A stretch of DNA of 58,946 nt, taken from JBMDXK01 sp048594375. GTDB taxonomy: Bacteria; Pseudomonadota; Alphaproteobacteria; Rhizobiales; Methylopilaceae. A program made the position numbers and the translations under genes. Shown piece by piece: positions 31,068-40,037 of the stretch. The stretch's first letter is position 1; every line of letters starts with the position of its first letter. The DNA lies in assembly GCA_048594375.1 (NCBI GenBank), contig JBMDXK010000026.1, forward strand, positions 1-58,946, in the 5' to 3' direction. Below the pieces are notes generated by a model. It did no database searches. It had not been told where the DNA came from and saw only the letters and a list, made by a program, of their open reading frames with translations.

Positions 31068-31439
31068 ATGACCGCATTTATTCAAATCCCAGAAGATCTT
31101 ATTGTTCGCCCAATACAAACAAGCGCACCGGATACCACAGGCTTGAATGGCCGTGATCTGGAAGCGCTGTACCGTGTTTATTGCACAATTGGCGATATTT
31201 TAGCAGGTTTTCTTTGCCAGCCACGTTTTGATGACGGTCAGAATGCAGCAGGTCAAATCCTAGAAGAATTTGCTGAAAGCGTTGGCAGAGCCATGAATAG
31301 CATTGCTCAAGCCGCAGAGCATATCACCCATACGCAAGAAGCCGCATCGCTCCTCATACGTCACGAACTGAACAATGGAAACAACGCCGCTGGAATTGCA
31401 GCGCGTGCGGCTTCACTTGCCTTAAACACCAAGAATTGA
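31068..31439 (+). CDS. Unknown phage protein after structured leader (123 aa)
   Basis: The start chosen is ATG 31068 (MTAFIQIPEDLIVRPIQTS) with AAGGAG nine bases upstream; the upstream in-frame extension is compositionally non-coding. The product has helices GRDLEALYRVYCTIGDILAG and a C-terminal AAGIAARAASLAL. No family is recognised. The ribosome binding site can pair with an upstream hexamer (31037-31042), so translation is likely regulated. It precedes the antirepressor gene by 100 bases. Confidence 0.6.
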   Translation: MTAFIQIPEDLIVRPIQTSAPDTTGLNGRDLEALYRVYCTIGDILAGFLCQPRFDDGQNAAGQILEEFAESVGRAMNSIAQAAEHITHTQEAASLLIRHELNNGNNAAGIAARAASLALNTKN

Positions 31440-31463
31440 ATTTGGGTGCGCAAGCTCCCGATA

Positions 31464-31536
31464 CACGACCGCGGGGAACAAGTCTCCAAACCAACCCCCG
31501 CTGTCGTGACCGCCAACCACGGTTAAAGAGGAACCG
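31464..31536 (+). promoter_or_regulatory. Hairpins upstream of the antirepressor gene
   Basis: CACGAC-C-GCGGGG (31464-31476) pairs with CCCCGC-T-GTCGTG (31496-31508): 12 of 13 positions, with a 19-base loop. A second stem, CGGTT/AACCG (31520-31536), holds the AGAGG ribosome binding site in its loop. Phage antirepressor genes are often controlled by antisense RNA or leader structure, so the element is a candidate for that. Confidence 0.5.
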
Positions 31537-31539
31537 AAG

Positions 31540-32319
31540 ATGACAAACAAGCATTTGCCCACAAATGAGCTCGAGCGCAAGCCCATCGTTTTTGAAAAAG
31601 GTGGAGAAGTTTTTGCCAACAGCCGCGATGTGGCGGCATTTTTCGATAAAGAACATCGGAATGTTTTGCAGGCAATTGACGCTTTGATCACCGTTGAGCC
31701 GAAATTAGCCCATGCTGAATTTTCAGCAGGGGTCTATACGTTACCTGCTACACGATTGCAGCAGCATCGTTGCTTTGAAATGACACGGGATGGCTTCACG
31801 CTGCTGGCAATGGGATTCAATGGCAAAGAAGCTTTGAAATGGAAGTTGCGTTATATTGAAGCCTTCAATGCGATGGAGCGGCAGTTGAAGAATGGCGGGG
31901 CTGACGCAATTGCAATTCTCAATGATCCTGCCGCCATGCGCGGTCTATTGCTGAATTATAGCGAAAAGGTTTTGACGCTGGAAAGTCATGTGGCTGAGCT
32001 TACACCAAAGGCCGATGCCTTGGGAAGGTTGGCAGAGTCCGAAGGCTCTTTCTGCATTACAGACGCGGCAAAGACCATCCAGGTGCAGCCAAAGACGTTA
32101 TTTTCGTTCTTGCGTTCGCACCGCTGGATTTACACGCGAGCAGGATCAAGCCAAGAAGTCGCCTATCAAGATAAGTTAGCATCTGGATTGCTTGAGCATA
32201 AAACTAATACTGTTACACGATCTGATGGCTCAGAGAAAACAGTTACGCAAGTCAGAGTAACTCCCAAAGGCCTTTCTCGCTTGGCTCAAGAGCTGCCACC
32301 TGTTGCAAGTGTGGCTTAG
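31540..32319 (+). CDS. Phage antirepressor (Rha + KilAC/ANT domains)
   Basis: 259 aa. The N-terminal 110 residues match Rha: EVFANSRDVAAFFDKEHRNV, CFEMTRDGFTLLAMGFNGKE and LRYIEAFNAMERQL. The C-terminal region (PKADALGRLAESEGSFCIT, AAKTIQVQPKTLFSFL, RVTPKGLSRLAQEL) matches the phage antirepressor KilAC/ANT domain. Such proteins inactivate phage repressors or redirect host regulation during induction. The gene has structured sequence immediately upstream (31464-31536). Confidence 0.88.
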   Translation: MTNKHLPTNELERKPIVFEKGGEVFANSRDVAAFFDKEHRNVLQAIDALITVEPKLAHAEFSAGVYTLPATRLQQHRCFEMTRDGFTLLAMGFNGKEALKWKLRYIEAFNAMERQLKNGGADAIAILNDPAAMRGLLLNYSEKVLTLESHVAELTPKADALGRLAESEGSFCITDAAKTIQVQPKTLFSFLRSHRWIYTRAGSSQEVAYQDKLASGLLEHKTNTVTRSDGSEKTVTQVRVTPKGLSRLAQELPPVASVA

Positions 32320-32328
32320 GCCAGAGCA

Positions 32329-32718
32329 ATGACCAAAGAACATCGTAAATTCATACCGTTAAGCGTAAAGCTTAAAGCCGTTCTTCTGATGCTGGGCTTT
32401 AAAGATGATGAGCAAATCGACTGGGATCATTGCCCTGCCCTTGCTCTGCGGCGAGTGGATGAAGTCACCGGCGAATTGGTGCCAGCCGCCAATGATCCGC
32501 GCTTTATCCGACCTATGCGCAGAGCGGATCACCGGCTTAAAACGTCCGGCAACGGCCATACAAGCTATGGCAGTGATATTCATGCCATAGCAAAAATGAA
32601 ACGGCTCACAAAAGAGCAGGAAGAGTTCAGAGCAAGAATACTGGCAAAGGGTGAAGGGGAAGAACCCAAGCCGGTAAAGAAAAAACATAGATGGTTTAAG
32701 CGGAAAATGGGGAGATAA
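32329..32718 (+). CDS. HNH-like phage endonuclease
   Basis: 129 aa. IDWDHCPALALRR supplies a D-x-D-H-type beginning, then NDPRFIRPMRRADHRLKTSG and a basic tail with IAKMKRLTKEQEEFRARIL. This matches a compact phage protein group annotated as HNH-like, in which a His-rich segment replaces the Cys pairs of classical HNH enzymes. Nuclease activity is inferred. It lies between the antirepressor and the excisionase-like gene. Confidence 0.6.
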   Translation: MTKEHRKFIPLSVKLKAVLLMLGFKDDEQIDWDHCPALALRRVDEVTGELVPAANDPRFIRPMRRADHRLKTSGNGHTSYGSDIHAIAKMKRLTKEQEEFRARILAKGEGEEPKPVKKKHRWFKRKMGR

Positions 32719-32721
32719 GAA

Positions 32722-32967
32722 ATGAGCATGGCGCTATCCTCTGACCGGAAATATTCGCCAAGAAGAGGCCTAAAGCGTGAGGAAGCAGCACTTTATATCG
32801 GCATAAGCGCATCCAAGTTTGACCAGTTGGTCAATGATAGCCGGATGCCACAGCCGCGCAGAATAGATGGCCGTAAAGTTTGGGATATAAGGGAGCTTGA
32901 TACGGCGTTTGATGAATTACAGCCTGATGGGGAAAAGGCCGAGATCAACCCATGGGATAGCGTATGA
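32722..32967 (+). CDS. AlpA-like excisionase / regulator
   Basis: 81 aa. A winged-helix (HTH_17) pattern: GLKREEAALYIGISASKFDQ, LVNDSRMPQPRRIDGRKVW and DIRELDTAFDEL. Proteins of this type bind attachment-site DNA and steer integrase toward excision. Its stop overlaps the integrase start by four bases, supporting an excisionase role. Confidence 0.8.
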   Translation: MSMALSSDRKYSPRRGLKREEAALYIGISASKFDQLVNDSRMPQPRRIDGRKVWDIRELDTAFDELQPDGEKAEINPWDSV

Positions 32968-33986
32968 CGCGCATTAAACTTAAATATATTCAAGAGTATG
33001 TTGATCGGCATGGCAAAGTGCGCCGGTATTTCCGGCGTGCTGGCTATCCCAAAGCAACACTGGACGGATTGCCATATTCCAAAGAATTTATGGAGGCCTA
33101 TCAGGCAGCGCTTGATGGGCAGGAGCTTAAAGCGATTCCTCCCGGGAAAAGCAAGGAACGGCAGGATAGCATATCGGCTCTAATCGCCGCTTATTATCAA
33201 TCTCATGGCTATAAGGGCTTGTCTGCTTCAACCAAGAGCACATACCGTGGCATTCTTGAGCGGTTCCGGTTCCAGCATGGCGATAAGCCTGTAAAGCTTC
33301 TTGAGCGTAATCATATCAAACGTATTCTTGCTTCAAAGTCTGACACTCCAGCGGCGGCTAACAACCTCTTGCGGATGCTTAAAATGCTCATGGTTTTTGC
33401 CATGGATGAAGGTTATAGGAAGGATGACCCAACGACAGGTATCAAGCCGGTTAAAGGCAAAAGGCAAGGCTTTAACACTTGGTCTGAGGCCGATATTCAA
33501 AAGTTTGAAAGCGCACACCCCGTGGGATCAAAAGCGCGTCTGGCCTTTGATTTATTGCTCTACACAGGGCAGAGGCGTTCGGATGTCGTGCGCATGGGGC
33601 GGCAACATGTTCGTGAAGGCGTGATGTTAATCACACAGCAGAAAACCGGATCAAGGGTAGAAATTCCTATCCATCAGCATTTGCGGGAAACGGTTGAAAC
33701 GTCCGAGACGGGGGACTTAACATTTCTCGTTACAAAATTCGGAAAGCCATTTACTCCAGCAGGCTTCACAAACTGGTTCAGAGATATGGTCAACGAGGCA
33801 GGGCTGAAAGACTTGTCACCGCATGGGCTGCGTAAAGCTGTTTGCCGCAGGCTGGCAGAAGCAGGCTGTACGCCACATGAGATCATGTCAATCAGCGGAC
33901 ACAAAAATCTCAAAGAGGTGACGCTTTACACGGAAGCGGCCAATCGTAAAAGCTTGGCGATAGATGCAATGAAAAGGGTAAAATGA
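32964..33986 (+). CDS. int: Tyrosine recombinase / prophage integrase
   Basis: 340 aa. The SAM-like core-binding domain (about 66-160) precedes the catalytic domain with LYTGQRRSDVVR (Arg204), SPHGLRKA (His287, Arg290), SGHKNLKEVT (His313) and the nucleophile LYTEA (Tyr322). The gene runs toward the 3' end of tRNA-Ser, 84 bases away, the usual arrangement of an integrase next to attR or attL. A hairpin at 33998-34023 follows it. Confidence 0.95.
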   Translation: MTRIKLKYIQEYVDRHGKVRRYFRRAGYPKATLDGLPYSKEFMEAYQAALDGQELKAIPPGKSKERQDSISALIAAYYQSHGYKGLSASTKSTYRGILERFRFQHGDKPVKLLERNHIKRILASKSDTPAAANNLLRMLKMLMVFAMDEGYRKDDPTTGIKPVKGKRQGFNTWSEADIQKFESAHPVGSKARLAFDLLLYTGQRRSDVVRMGRQHVREGVMLITQQKTGSRVEIPIHQHLRETVETSETGDLTFLVTKFGKPFTPAGFTNWFRDMVNEAGLKDLSPHGLRKAVCRRLAEAGCTPHEIMSISGHKNLKEVTLYTEAANRKSLAIDAMKRVK

Positions 33987-33997
33987 AACCCCGCACT

Positions 33998-34023
33998 GTC
34001 TAACCGGATTTAAAAGGTTAGAC
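33998..34023 (+). terminator. Hairpin after the integrase gene
   Basis: GTCTAACC (33998-34005) and GGTTAGAC (34016-34023) form a perfect eight-base-pair stem with a ten-base loop. There is no strong T run, so it may be a terminator or an integrase-binding arm site. Confidence 0.5.
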
Positions 34024-34069
34024 AATTTATCAGGTAAGTATCTGGAATATATAAATATTTCACAAGGAA

Positions 34070-34159
34070 TGGCGGAAGAGGTGGGATTCGAACCCACGGT
34101 AGGCTCACACCTACGGCGGTTTTCAAGACCGCTGCCTTAAACCACTCGGCCACCCTTCC
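34070..34159 (-). tRNA. tRNA-Ser (anticodon UGA), probable phage attachment site
   Basis: The reverse complement gives a complete class II tRNA: acceptor GGAAGGG paired with CTCTTCC (one G-U), D-arm GGCCGAGTGG, anticodon loop CTTGAAA with anticodon TGA, a long variable arm, T-loop GGTTCGAATCCC, discriminator G and encoded CCA (34070-34072). The 3' end faces the integrase gene, so integration there would have kept the tRNA intact. The matching left junction is not in the window. Confidence 0.97.
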
Positions 34160-34268
34160 GGATACCTTTTGGAGCATTTGCTTCTAAAAAAAGGTCACTT
34201 GCCGGTTTTGCAAGATTTATCATTCTTCTATGACGGAGCTTGCACAAAAGGTCAATATGGAAATGGCG

Positions 34269-35258
34269 TTATGCGGCCTGTTTGTCCACAAGTTCCTGTA
34301 TAGAAGGATGCAGGGCTGCGGCGTGGGATGAGAGGAACGCTATGATTTTGCGTTCGTTCTCGTGCAAGGCTGCGTGGCGCGCGAGACGCTCTGCCAGCCA
34401 GGCTGCTTCCGAGTGCGTTACCAGCCGGTTGTCATGTTCTTCCACCCAGCTTGTGTTGCGCACCTCATTTTGCTCGCCTTGTGGTGCAGGCTTATAATTT
34501 CCGAGCATACGGGAAAGCTGTTCTACCAGAGAATTTGTTATTTCATCATTGAGTTGTGCATAACCTCCTTCATGCAACGCCAGTGTTCGTTCTGGCACCG
34601 CATAACCGGACGTTGCAAGGATGAGGTTGGAAATTGCAGCATTGAACAATTCGTCCCATTCCGGCGCGTTTGCGCTGGCGATGGTCAAATCGTTTATTGT
34701 GAACAGCACTTCTGCTTCTTCGCGGGTAATGGCGACTTTACCAAAATTTCCAAATGCCAGCAGAATGCGCTTTATCCATGCGGCATCTTGTGCCGTTACC
34801 CGTTTAATGTCACCTTTTTCGACAGCGTTGCGCAAGATACCTGTTCCGGTTTCGATGGCATGTGCTATTTGGCTCAACGCGAATGCGCTCAGTGCGGCTG
34901 GCACACAAATGCCCTTTTCAAGCACAGATAACAGCAATTCGATGTTATTCAGGCGGGTTACAATGCCATTTTCGGCTATTTGGCCGATTAACCATTCGGC
35001 GTTTTCATGGGTAACATAGCCCATTGGCTCGCGATCGCAGATCACATGCTCGGTCAGGGTTTCATTATAGAAGAGATTCCATTGCGCGAAATCATCCTGA
35101 TTGCCGTTATTGATTGCAATGAGGTTGGAGGCATCGCGTTCCGAAATGGCTGACAAATCCACGATAGCGTTACGCAAAAACGTCACCTCAGCGTTACTGA
35201 CAAAACCTGCTGCTGCACTTTTTTCAAGCTGTTGTGAAAAATTCGTATTGCCAGACAT
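34269..35258 (-). CDS. Repeat-containing conserved protein, unknown function
   Basis: 329 aa from the ATG at 35258 (MSGNTNFSQQ). Four roughly 75-residue units share the pattern V-(T/S)-x3-A-x-W-L: FVSNAEVTFLRNAI, VTHENAEWLIGQIAENG, VTAQDAAWIKRILLAFG and VTHSEAAWLAERLARHA, each followed by a helical segment. The Ala/Leu-rich helical repeats recall TerB-like domains. No enzymatic residues are obvious. It is the first chromosomal gene right of the tRNA and is transcribed leftward. Function unknown. Confidence 0.75.
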   Translation of the reverse strand: MSGNTNFSQQLEKSAAAGFVSNAEVTFLRNAIVDLSAISERDASNLIAINNGNQDDFAQWNLFYNETLTEHVICDREPMGYVTHENAEWLIGQIAENGIVTRLNNIELLLSVLEKGICVPAALSAFALSQIAHAIETGTGILRNAVEKGDIKRVTAQDAAWIKRILLAFGNFGKVAITREEAEVLFTINDLTIASANAPEWDELFNAAISNLILATSGYAVPERTLALHEGGYAQLNDEITNSLVEQLSRMLGNYKPAPQGEQNEVRNTSWVEEHDNRLVTHSEAAWLAERLARHAALHENERKIIAFLSSHAAALHPSIQELVDKQAA

Positions 35259-35307
35259 TGCCTGCACTCCCCCAAAATGGCACAGGTCTAGCCTAGAGGA
35301 ATAATGG

Positions 35308-36015
35308 TTACGTTTCCTCTAACGTAAAGAATAAAAAGTCCGCTGCGGCATTCATTTCCACCCAACGCGCCTGCTTTCTGGCTTCCGCTTCGGCATCCTT
35401 TCCCCAGAAGCTATCTGTCCACTCTTCATCCACGTGCGCGGCAGACCAAGCGTCCAGCGGCAGCAGTACCTTATCGGCCACAGCCAGCGCCAACAGCGAC
35501 GAACCCATAAGTGTGGTCATGCTGTGCAGGGCAGCAAGGCTTAGAGTAGTGTATTGATGAACGCGCTGGCGGACATTTTCAAGGGCTTGTGGCGGCTGTG
35601 CTGTGAATTGAATGCCCTGAACCGTTACAAAAGGAGCGGTAAGCTTTTCTCTTGCCCAGAATACAATGGGATCCCACGCTTCAGCCTGTTTTTGTACCAG
35701 CCCTTCCGGCTCTTCTGCACGGTAGCATACAAGATCGGAACCGGCGTATTTCACCAAATCCGCGCGGACGGCATCTTGTGTTTGCTCCACGCTGTCAAGC
35801 GCCGCATAAGCCAGACGGGTTAGCGGCATGGCCTGTGGAGCAATGGTTTCCCCCTGCTCTGCCCATTCTGCGGCAATGCGCTGGGCAAGCCCTCTTGAGC
35901 GGAAGGCAAGCTTGTTTCTTCCGGGGGTCAATGCTTGCTTGCCATCCAGCAGAACGGTGTGCTGGGCAGCATTTTCACCAACCGTAACCGATTTGTAAAA
36001 GCGCTTTACGGGCAA
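35308..36015 (-). CDS. ATP12-family F1-ATPase assembly chaperone
   Basis: 235 aa. The alphaproteobacterial ATP12 pattern is present: KRFYKSVTV near the N-terminus, VLLDGKQALTPGRNKLA, IAAEWAEQGETIAPQAMPLT (the W-x-x-Q segment), RLAYAALD and a C-terminal DEEWTDSFWGKDAEAEARK. ATP12 binds the F1 alpha subunit before hexamer assembly. Full length; in other alphaproteobacteria it often lies near rluC/HAD genes, which is not the case here. Confidence 0.88.
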   Translation of the reverse strand: MPVKRFYKSVTVGENAAQHTVLLDGKQALTPGRNKLAFRSRGLAQRIAAEWAEQGETIAPQAMPLTRLAYAALDSVEQTQDAVRADLVKYAGSDLVCYRAEEPEGLVQKQAEAWDPIVFWAREKLTAPFVTVQGIQFTAQPPQALENVRQRVHQYTTLSLAALHSMTTLMGSSLLALAVADKVLLPLDAWSAAHVDEEWTDSFWGKDAEAEARKQARWVEMNAAADFLFFTLEET

Positions 36016-36045
36016 AGGGTTATCCTTGAAATGAAAGAAAATGTT

Positions 36046-36933
36046 TTAAGTGGAGGAATGCGGCGGCGTTTCCACGTCACCTGCATGGTTATGTTCTTTT
36101 TTATGGTCTGCTTCCAATGCTTTATAGCGTTTATAAGCGAAGGGCAGCGATATCAGATAGGCAATGCTGCAAAAGGCGAGCACTTCCCACGGATAGCTGA
36201 CGAGCAAGGCGACAAACAGAACCACGCCGAAAAACAGAGGTGCCACCAGATCGCGCCGCACCTTGGTGCCAATTTTTTTCGGTGACCAGGTGGGCAGACT
36301 GCTCACCATCATCAGGCCGATAAAAATGCAATACACCCAAACAAGCATTGCACCCAGCGGCAATGCGGGCATGGAAAGTTGCGAAAGATAGATGGGAAGC
36401 AAGACCAGTGCCGCCCCTGCGGGAGCCGGCACACCTACAAAGAAATTGTTGGTAAAAGCGGGGCGCGTATCGTCCTCCAAAGCTACGTTAAACCGTGCCA
36501 GACGCAAGGCGCCGGCAATCGCGAATACCAGCACAGCCACCCATCCCAGTGATTTCAGATCATGCAGACCCCACACATAAAGCAGGAATACGGGCGCCAC
36601 GCCAAAGTTGAAGAAATCCGCAAGTGAATCGAGCTGTGCGCCAAATTTGGATGTTCCGTTCAGCATGCGCGCCAGACGGCCATCAATTCCATCCAGCAGT
36701 GCCGCAATGATGATGCAATAGACCGCAAACTCAATGCGGCCTTCCAGCGCCATGCGCAGGGAAGTAAGCCCGGCACAGAGCGAAACGAGCGTGACAACAT
36801 TGGGGATAAGCACCCGAACGGGAACCGTTTTTAGCCGCAAGCGTCGTGCAGGTGCCGAAACAGGCTCTGTAACGGCGGAGAAAATATCATCCACCACGGG
36901 TTCGCTTGTTGCGGCATCCTTTTCGCGTTCCAT
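36046..36933 (-). CDS. pssA: CDP-diacylglycerol-serine O-phosphatidyltransferase
   Basis: 295 aa. The CDP-alcohol phosphatidyltransferase signature reads DGIDGRLARMLNGTSKFGAQ then LDSLADF, with the conserved Asp residues. About six to eight membrane helices follow. It makes phosphatidylserine from CDP-diacylglycerol and serine. The gene lies 19 bases downstream of psd, so the pair catalyses the two steps to phosphatidylethanolamine and is transcribed together. Confidence 0.93.
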   Translation of the reverse strand: MEREKDAATSEPVVDDIFSAVTEPVSAPARRLRLKTVPVRVLIPNVVTLVSLCAGLTSLRMALEGRIEFAVYCIIIAALLDGIDGRLARMLNGTSKFGAQLDSLADFFNFGVAPVFLLYVWGLHDLKSLGWVAVLVFAIAGALRLARFNVALEDDTRPAFTNNFFVGVPAPAGAALVLLPIYLSQLSMPALPLGAMLVWVYCIFIGLMMVSSLPTWSPKKIGTKVRRDLVAPLFFGVVLFVALLVSYPWEVLAFCSIAYLISLPFAYKRYKALEADHKKEHNHAGDVETPPHSST

Positions 36934-36952
36934 CGGGCTTTTTCCTTATGCT

Positions 36953-37654
36953 TTACTGCATACGGTAGGTGCGCATGGATTCCGGTTTACCGTCCAGATC
37001 CGCGAGTACGGTTTCACCCGCCACAGCGCATTGCCCTACACTCACCATTGGCACAGAACCTTTTGGCAGATAGGTATCGAGACGGCTTCCGAACCGGATA
37101 AGTCCGAAGCGCTCACCGGCATCGAGTTCTGAACCTTCATGCACAAAGCATACAATACGGCGGGCAATCAGGCCAGCAATCTGCACCACGCCAACAGGCC
37201 CTTTAATGCTTTCCACCACAATGCCGTTGCGTTCGTTATCTTCGCTGGCTTTGTCCAGTTCAGCGTTGATAAATTTTCCGGGGCGGTAGGCAATGCGGGT
37301 GACTTTTCCTGCGACCGGCGTGCGGTTGACATGCACATCCATGACGGAAAGAAACACGGAAATGCGCAGCAGAGGCTCGTCACCCAGTCCCAGTTCCAGC
37401 GGCGGTATTGCGTAATCGACAGCGGTTACGCGGCCATCGGCGGGAGAAATGGCCAGTGCGGGATCAATCGGGGTTGCGCGCACAGGATCGCGGAAGAAAA
37501 AGAATACCCATACGGTCAGCAGAGCGAACAGCCAGCCTAGCGGTTGCCACAGCAGAAAGAAAACCACAGTCAGAATTGCCGCGCCGATAATGAACGGCAT
37601 TCCTTCACGATGCACGGGCGGAATCGCGTTGCGGACGGAATCATAAACGGACAT
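36953..37654 (-). CDS. psd: Phosphatidylserine decarboxylase proenzyme
   Basis: 233 aa from ATG 37654 (MSVYDSVRNAIPPVHREGMP); a frame start ten codons upstream lacks support. An N-terminal membrane helix (about 20-50) precedes the short type II psd core: DGRVTAVDYA, FLSVMDVHVNRTPVAGKV and the processing site RFGSRLDTYLP, where cleavage at Gly-Ser creates the pyruvoyl group. It decarboxylates the PssA product to phosphatidylethanolamine. Confidence 0.93.
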   Translation of the reverse strand: MSVYDSVRNAIPPVHREGMPFIIGAAILTVVFFLLWQPLGWLFALLTVWVFFFFRDPVRATPIDPALAISPADGRVTAVDYAIPPLELGLGDEPLLRISVFLSVMDVHVNRTPVAGKVTRIAYRPGKFINAELDKASEDNERNGIVVESIKGPVGVVQIAGLIARRIVCFVHEGSELDAGERFGLIRFGSRLDTYLPKGSVPMVSVGQCAVAGETVLADLDGKPESMRTYRMQ

Positions 37655-37839
37655 ACCAGCCTCTTGCTTTATTTTAAATTCCAAAAAACCTGTTAAGTCA
37701 GAAAGGCTTATCGGATAATCATAAACGTATTAGTCAAGGATGCTTCTTGCGGTAAAGCAAGACACACATGCAGGCACATTGGCGTGACAGTCATACAAAT
37801 GCAATACAAACATAGGCGAAATTGCGGTTTTTTAATACT

Positions 37840-39750
37840 TTATTCACGTTTATTCACCCCTTGAGCGGTCTCTTGGATTGTCATGGCGGCTTCTTCGGCA
37901 TCAATGCGCGCCAATTGTTCACGTGCTGCATCCACCTCGCGCTGACGGTTCCACAGCCCTGAGTAAATGCCGTTGTGGGATAAAAGTTCCAGATGGGTGC
38001 CGCGTTCGGCTATGCGCCCGTGATCCAGCACGATAATCTCATCCGCTTCGGTGATGGTGGAAAGGCGGTGTGCAATGACCAGCGTGGTGCGCCCCCGCGA
38101 GACGGTTTCCAATGCGGCCTGGATTTCCCGTTCTGTATGGGTATCCAGTGCGGATGTGGCTTCATCCAGAATGAGAATGGGCGGGTTTTTCAAGATGGTG
38201 CGCGCAATGGCAATGCGTTGTTTTTCACCACCTGAAAGCTTGAGGCCGCGTTCACCGACTTCGGTGGCATAGCCTTGGGGCAGCGAGCGGATAAAGCCGT
38301 CAATTTGTGCCATCTTTGCGGCTTCATAGATTTCTTCATCGGTGGCATCCCAGCGTCCATATTTGATATTGTAGAACACAGTATCGTTAAACAGAACGGT
38401 ATCTTGTGGCACCATCCCAATCGCGTGGCGGAGGGAAGTTTGTGTGACCTGTTGGATATTTTGCCCATCAATGAGGATTTTACCGCCGGTGGCATCGTAA
38501 AACCGGAACAGCAGCCGCGAGAGCGTGGATTTCCCTGCACCTGAAGAGCCTACAATGGCAACGGTTTTTCCTGCCGGAATTGTAAAGCTGATGCCTTTGA
38601 GGATTTCACGATCAGGGTTGTAATGAAACAACACATCTTCAAACTGGATGTTTCCGCCTTTTATGTGCAAAGGTTGCGCATCGGGGCTATCGGTGATTTC
38701 CGGATCCTTGGAAAGCAGATCAAACATGGCTTCAATATCGGTGATGGACTGCTTGATTTCCCGATACACCCATCCCATTAAATTGAGCGGCTGATAAAGC
38801 TGGATCATCAGCGCGTTTACCATCACAAAATCCCCAACGGTATTTTCACCGTTCAGCACGCCTTGAGCGGCCATCATCATGACGGCGGCAAGCCCTGCGG
38901 AGAAAATCACCGCCTGCCCTGCATTCAGCCACGCCAGAGATGTCAAGGTGCGGATGGATGAGCGTTCATAGCCTGCCATGGAGACATCGAACCGGGCGAC
39001 TTCCCGTTGTTCATTGCCGAAATATTTTACGGTCTCGAAATTGAGCAGGCTATCGATGGCTTTGGAGTTGGCATCAAGATCCTGCTGGTTCTGGTCGCGG
39101 CGGATATTGATGCGCCATTCGCTGGCGGAATAGGTGAACCAGCCATAGGCAACAATGGTTGCCAGCACCACCAATACATAGAGGTAGTCGAACTGGTAGA
39201 ACAAAATACCGAACATCAATATCAGTTCGATGCTGGTGGGCAGCACAGTGACCAACAGCGTGCGGGAAAGCGTTTCAATGGCGGTACGGCCACGCTCGAT
39301 CACGCGGGAAACAGCGCCCGTTCGGCGTTCCAGATGAAACCGCAAACTCAAGCCGTGCAAATGCTCGAAGGTGCGCAAAGCCATACGGCGCACCGCATTC
39401 ATCACCACAGCGGCAGTAATGCCATCGCGCCATTGTGCTACCAGTACGGAAAGCACACGCCCTGCCCCATACAGTGCCACCATGGTGAGGGGCAGTCCCA
39501 ACAGCACAGCGCCCCATGTGCTGACGTCATTGGGTTGTGCGCCGGAAGCGGCGGTTAACGCATCGGTCGCCCATTTGAAACCGTAAGGCGTCATCACGGC
39601 AATGATTTTTGTAATGAACAGCAGTACGAATGCGATATTCAACCGTTTTTGCAGATCGGGACGGTTTTCCGGCCACATTAAAGGGCGCAAAACGGTAAGA
39701 GTATCGCGAAACCCGCGGCGGTTTGGGCGCGTTTGGTGTTCTTTGGGCAT
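37840..39750 (-). CDS. Atm1-type ABC exporter (fused permease and ATPase)
   Basis: 636 aa from ATG 39750 (MPKEHQTRPNRRGFRDTL); an in-frame upstream extension is dismissed as untranslated. Six membrane helices (about 45-330) and SLRFHLERRTGAVSRVIERG are typical of Atm1/HMT1-type exporters. The ATPase has Walker A GSSGAGKSTLS, Q-loop MVPQDT, signature LSGGEKQRIA and Walker B ILILDEATSALD. Homologues export glutathione-linked sulfur or metal conjugates used in Fe-S cluster maturation and metal tolerance. Homodimer in the inner membrane. Confidence 0.88.
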   Translation of the reverse strand: MPKEHQTRPNRRGFRDTLTVLRPLMWPENRPDLQKRLNIAFVLLFITKIIAVMTPYGFKWATDALTAASGAQPNDVSTWGAVLLGLPLTMVALYGAGRVLSVLVAQWRDGITAAVVMNAVRRMALRTFEHLHGLSLRFHLERRTGAVSRVIERGRTAIETLSRTLLVTVLPTSIELILMFGILFYQFDYLYVLVVLATIVAYGWFTYSASEWRINIRRDQNQQDLDANSKAIDSLLNFETVKYFGNEQREVARFDVSMAGYERSSIRTLTSLAWLNAGQAVIFSAGLAAVMMMAAQGVLNGENTVGDFVMVNALMIQLYQPLNLMGWVYREIKQSITDIEAMFDLLSKDPEITDSPDAQPLHIKGGNIQFEDVLFHYNPDREILKGISFTIPAGKTVAIVGSSGAGKSTLSRLLFRFYDATGGKILIDGQNIQQVTQTSLRHAIGMVPQDTVLFNDTVFYNIKYGRWDATDEEIYEAAKMAQIDGFIRSLPQGYATEVGERGLKLSGGEKQRIAIARTILKNPPILILDEATSALDTHTEREIQAALETVSRGRTTLVIAHRLSTITEADEIIVLDHGRIAERGTHLELLSHNGIYSGLWNRQREVDAAREQLARIDAEEAAMTIQETAQGVNKRE

Positions 39751-40037
39751 GGAAAAATAAGACTCGCAGGGCAGTAGCCGGAAAGGGAACCAGAAGGATA
39801 TGGGGCTTATATAGGAGCCTTCGCGGAGAAATGACAGGTCTAAGCCGCCAATAAAATCTCTTTTCTGGAATGTGCGGATTTTACAGCGCAGCGGGTAAAG
39901 ATGCAAGCTGGATTAAAGTCCAGTTTTCAGTCATCAAATTTTCACGGATGCTTGTTAGTATATATTTACTCAAAACGATGACAATCGGTTCTGAAATGGG
40001 TCAGAATCAAAGAATAACAAGAATAAAGGACAAGTGA

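Noticed and set aside
1..34000. CRISPR array or insertion sequence in the prophage
   Set aside because: The only regular repeats are the intragenic 57-60-base units at 27115-27408, with no spacers, and no transposase or terminal inverted repeats were seen.
39751..39906. 52-residue N-terminal extension of the Atm1-type exporter
   Set aside because: Not seen in the family; the ATG at 39750 gives the usual length.
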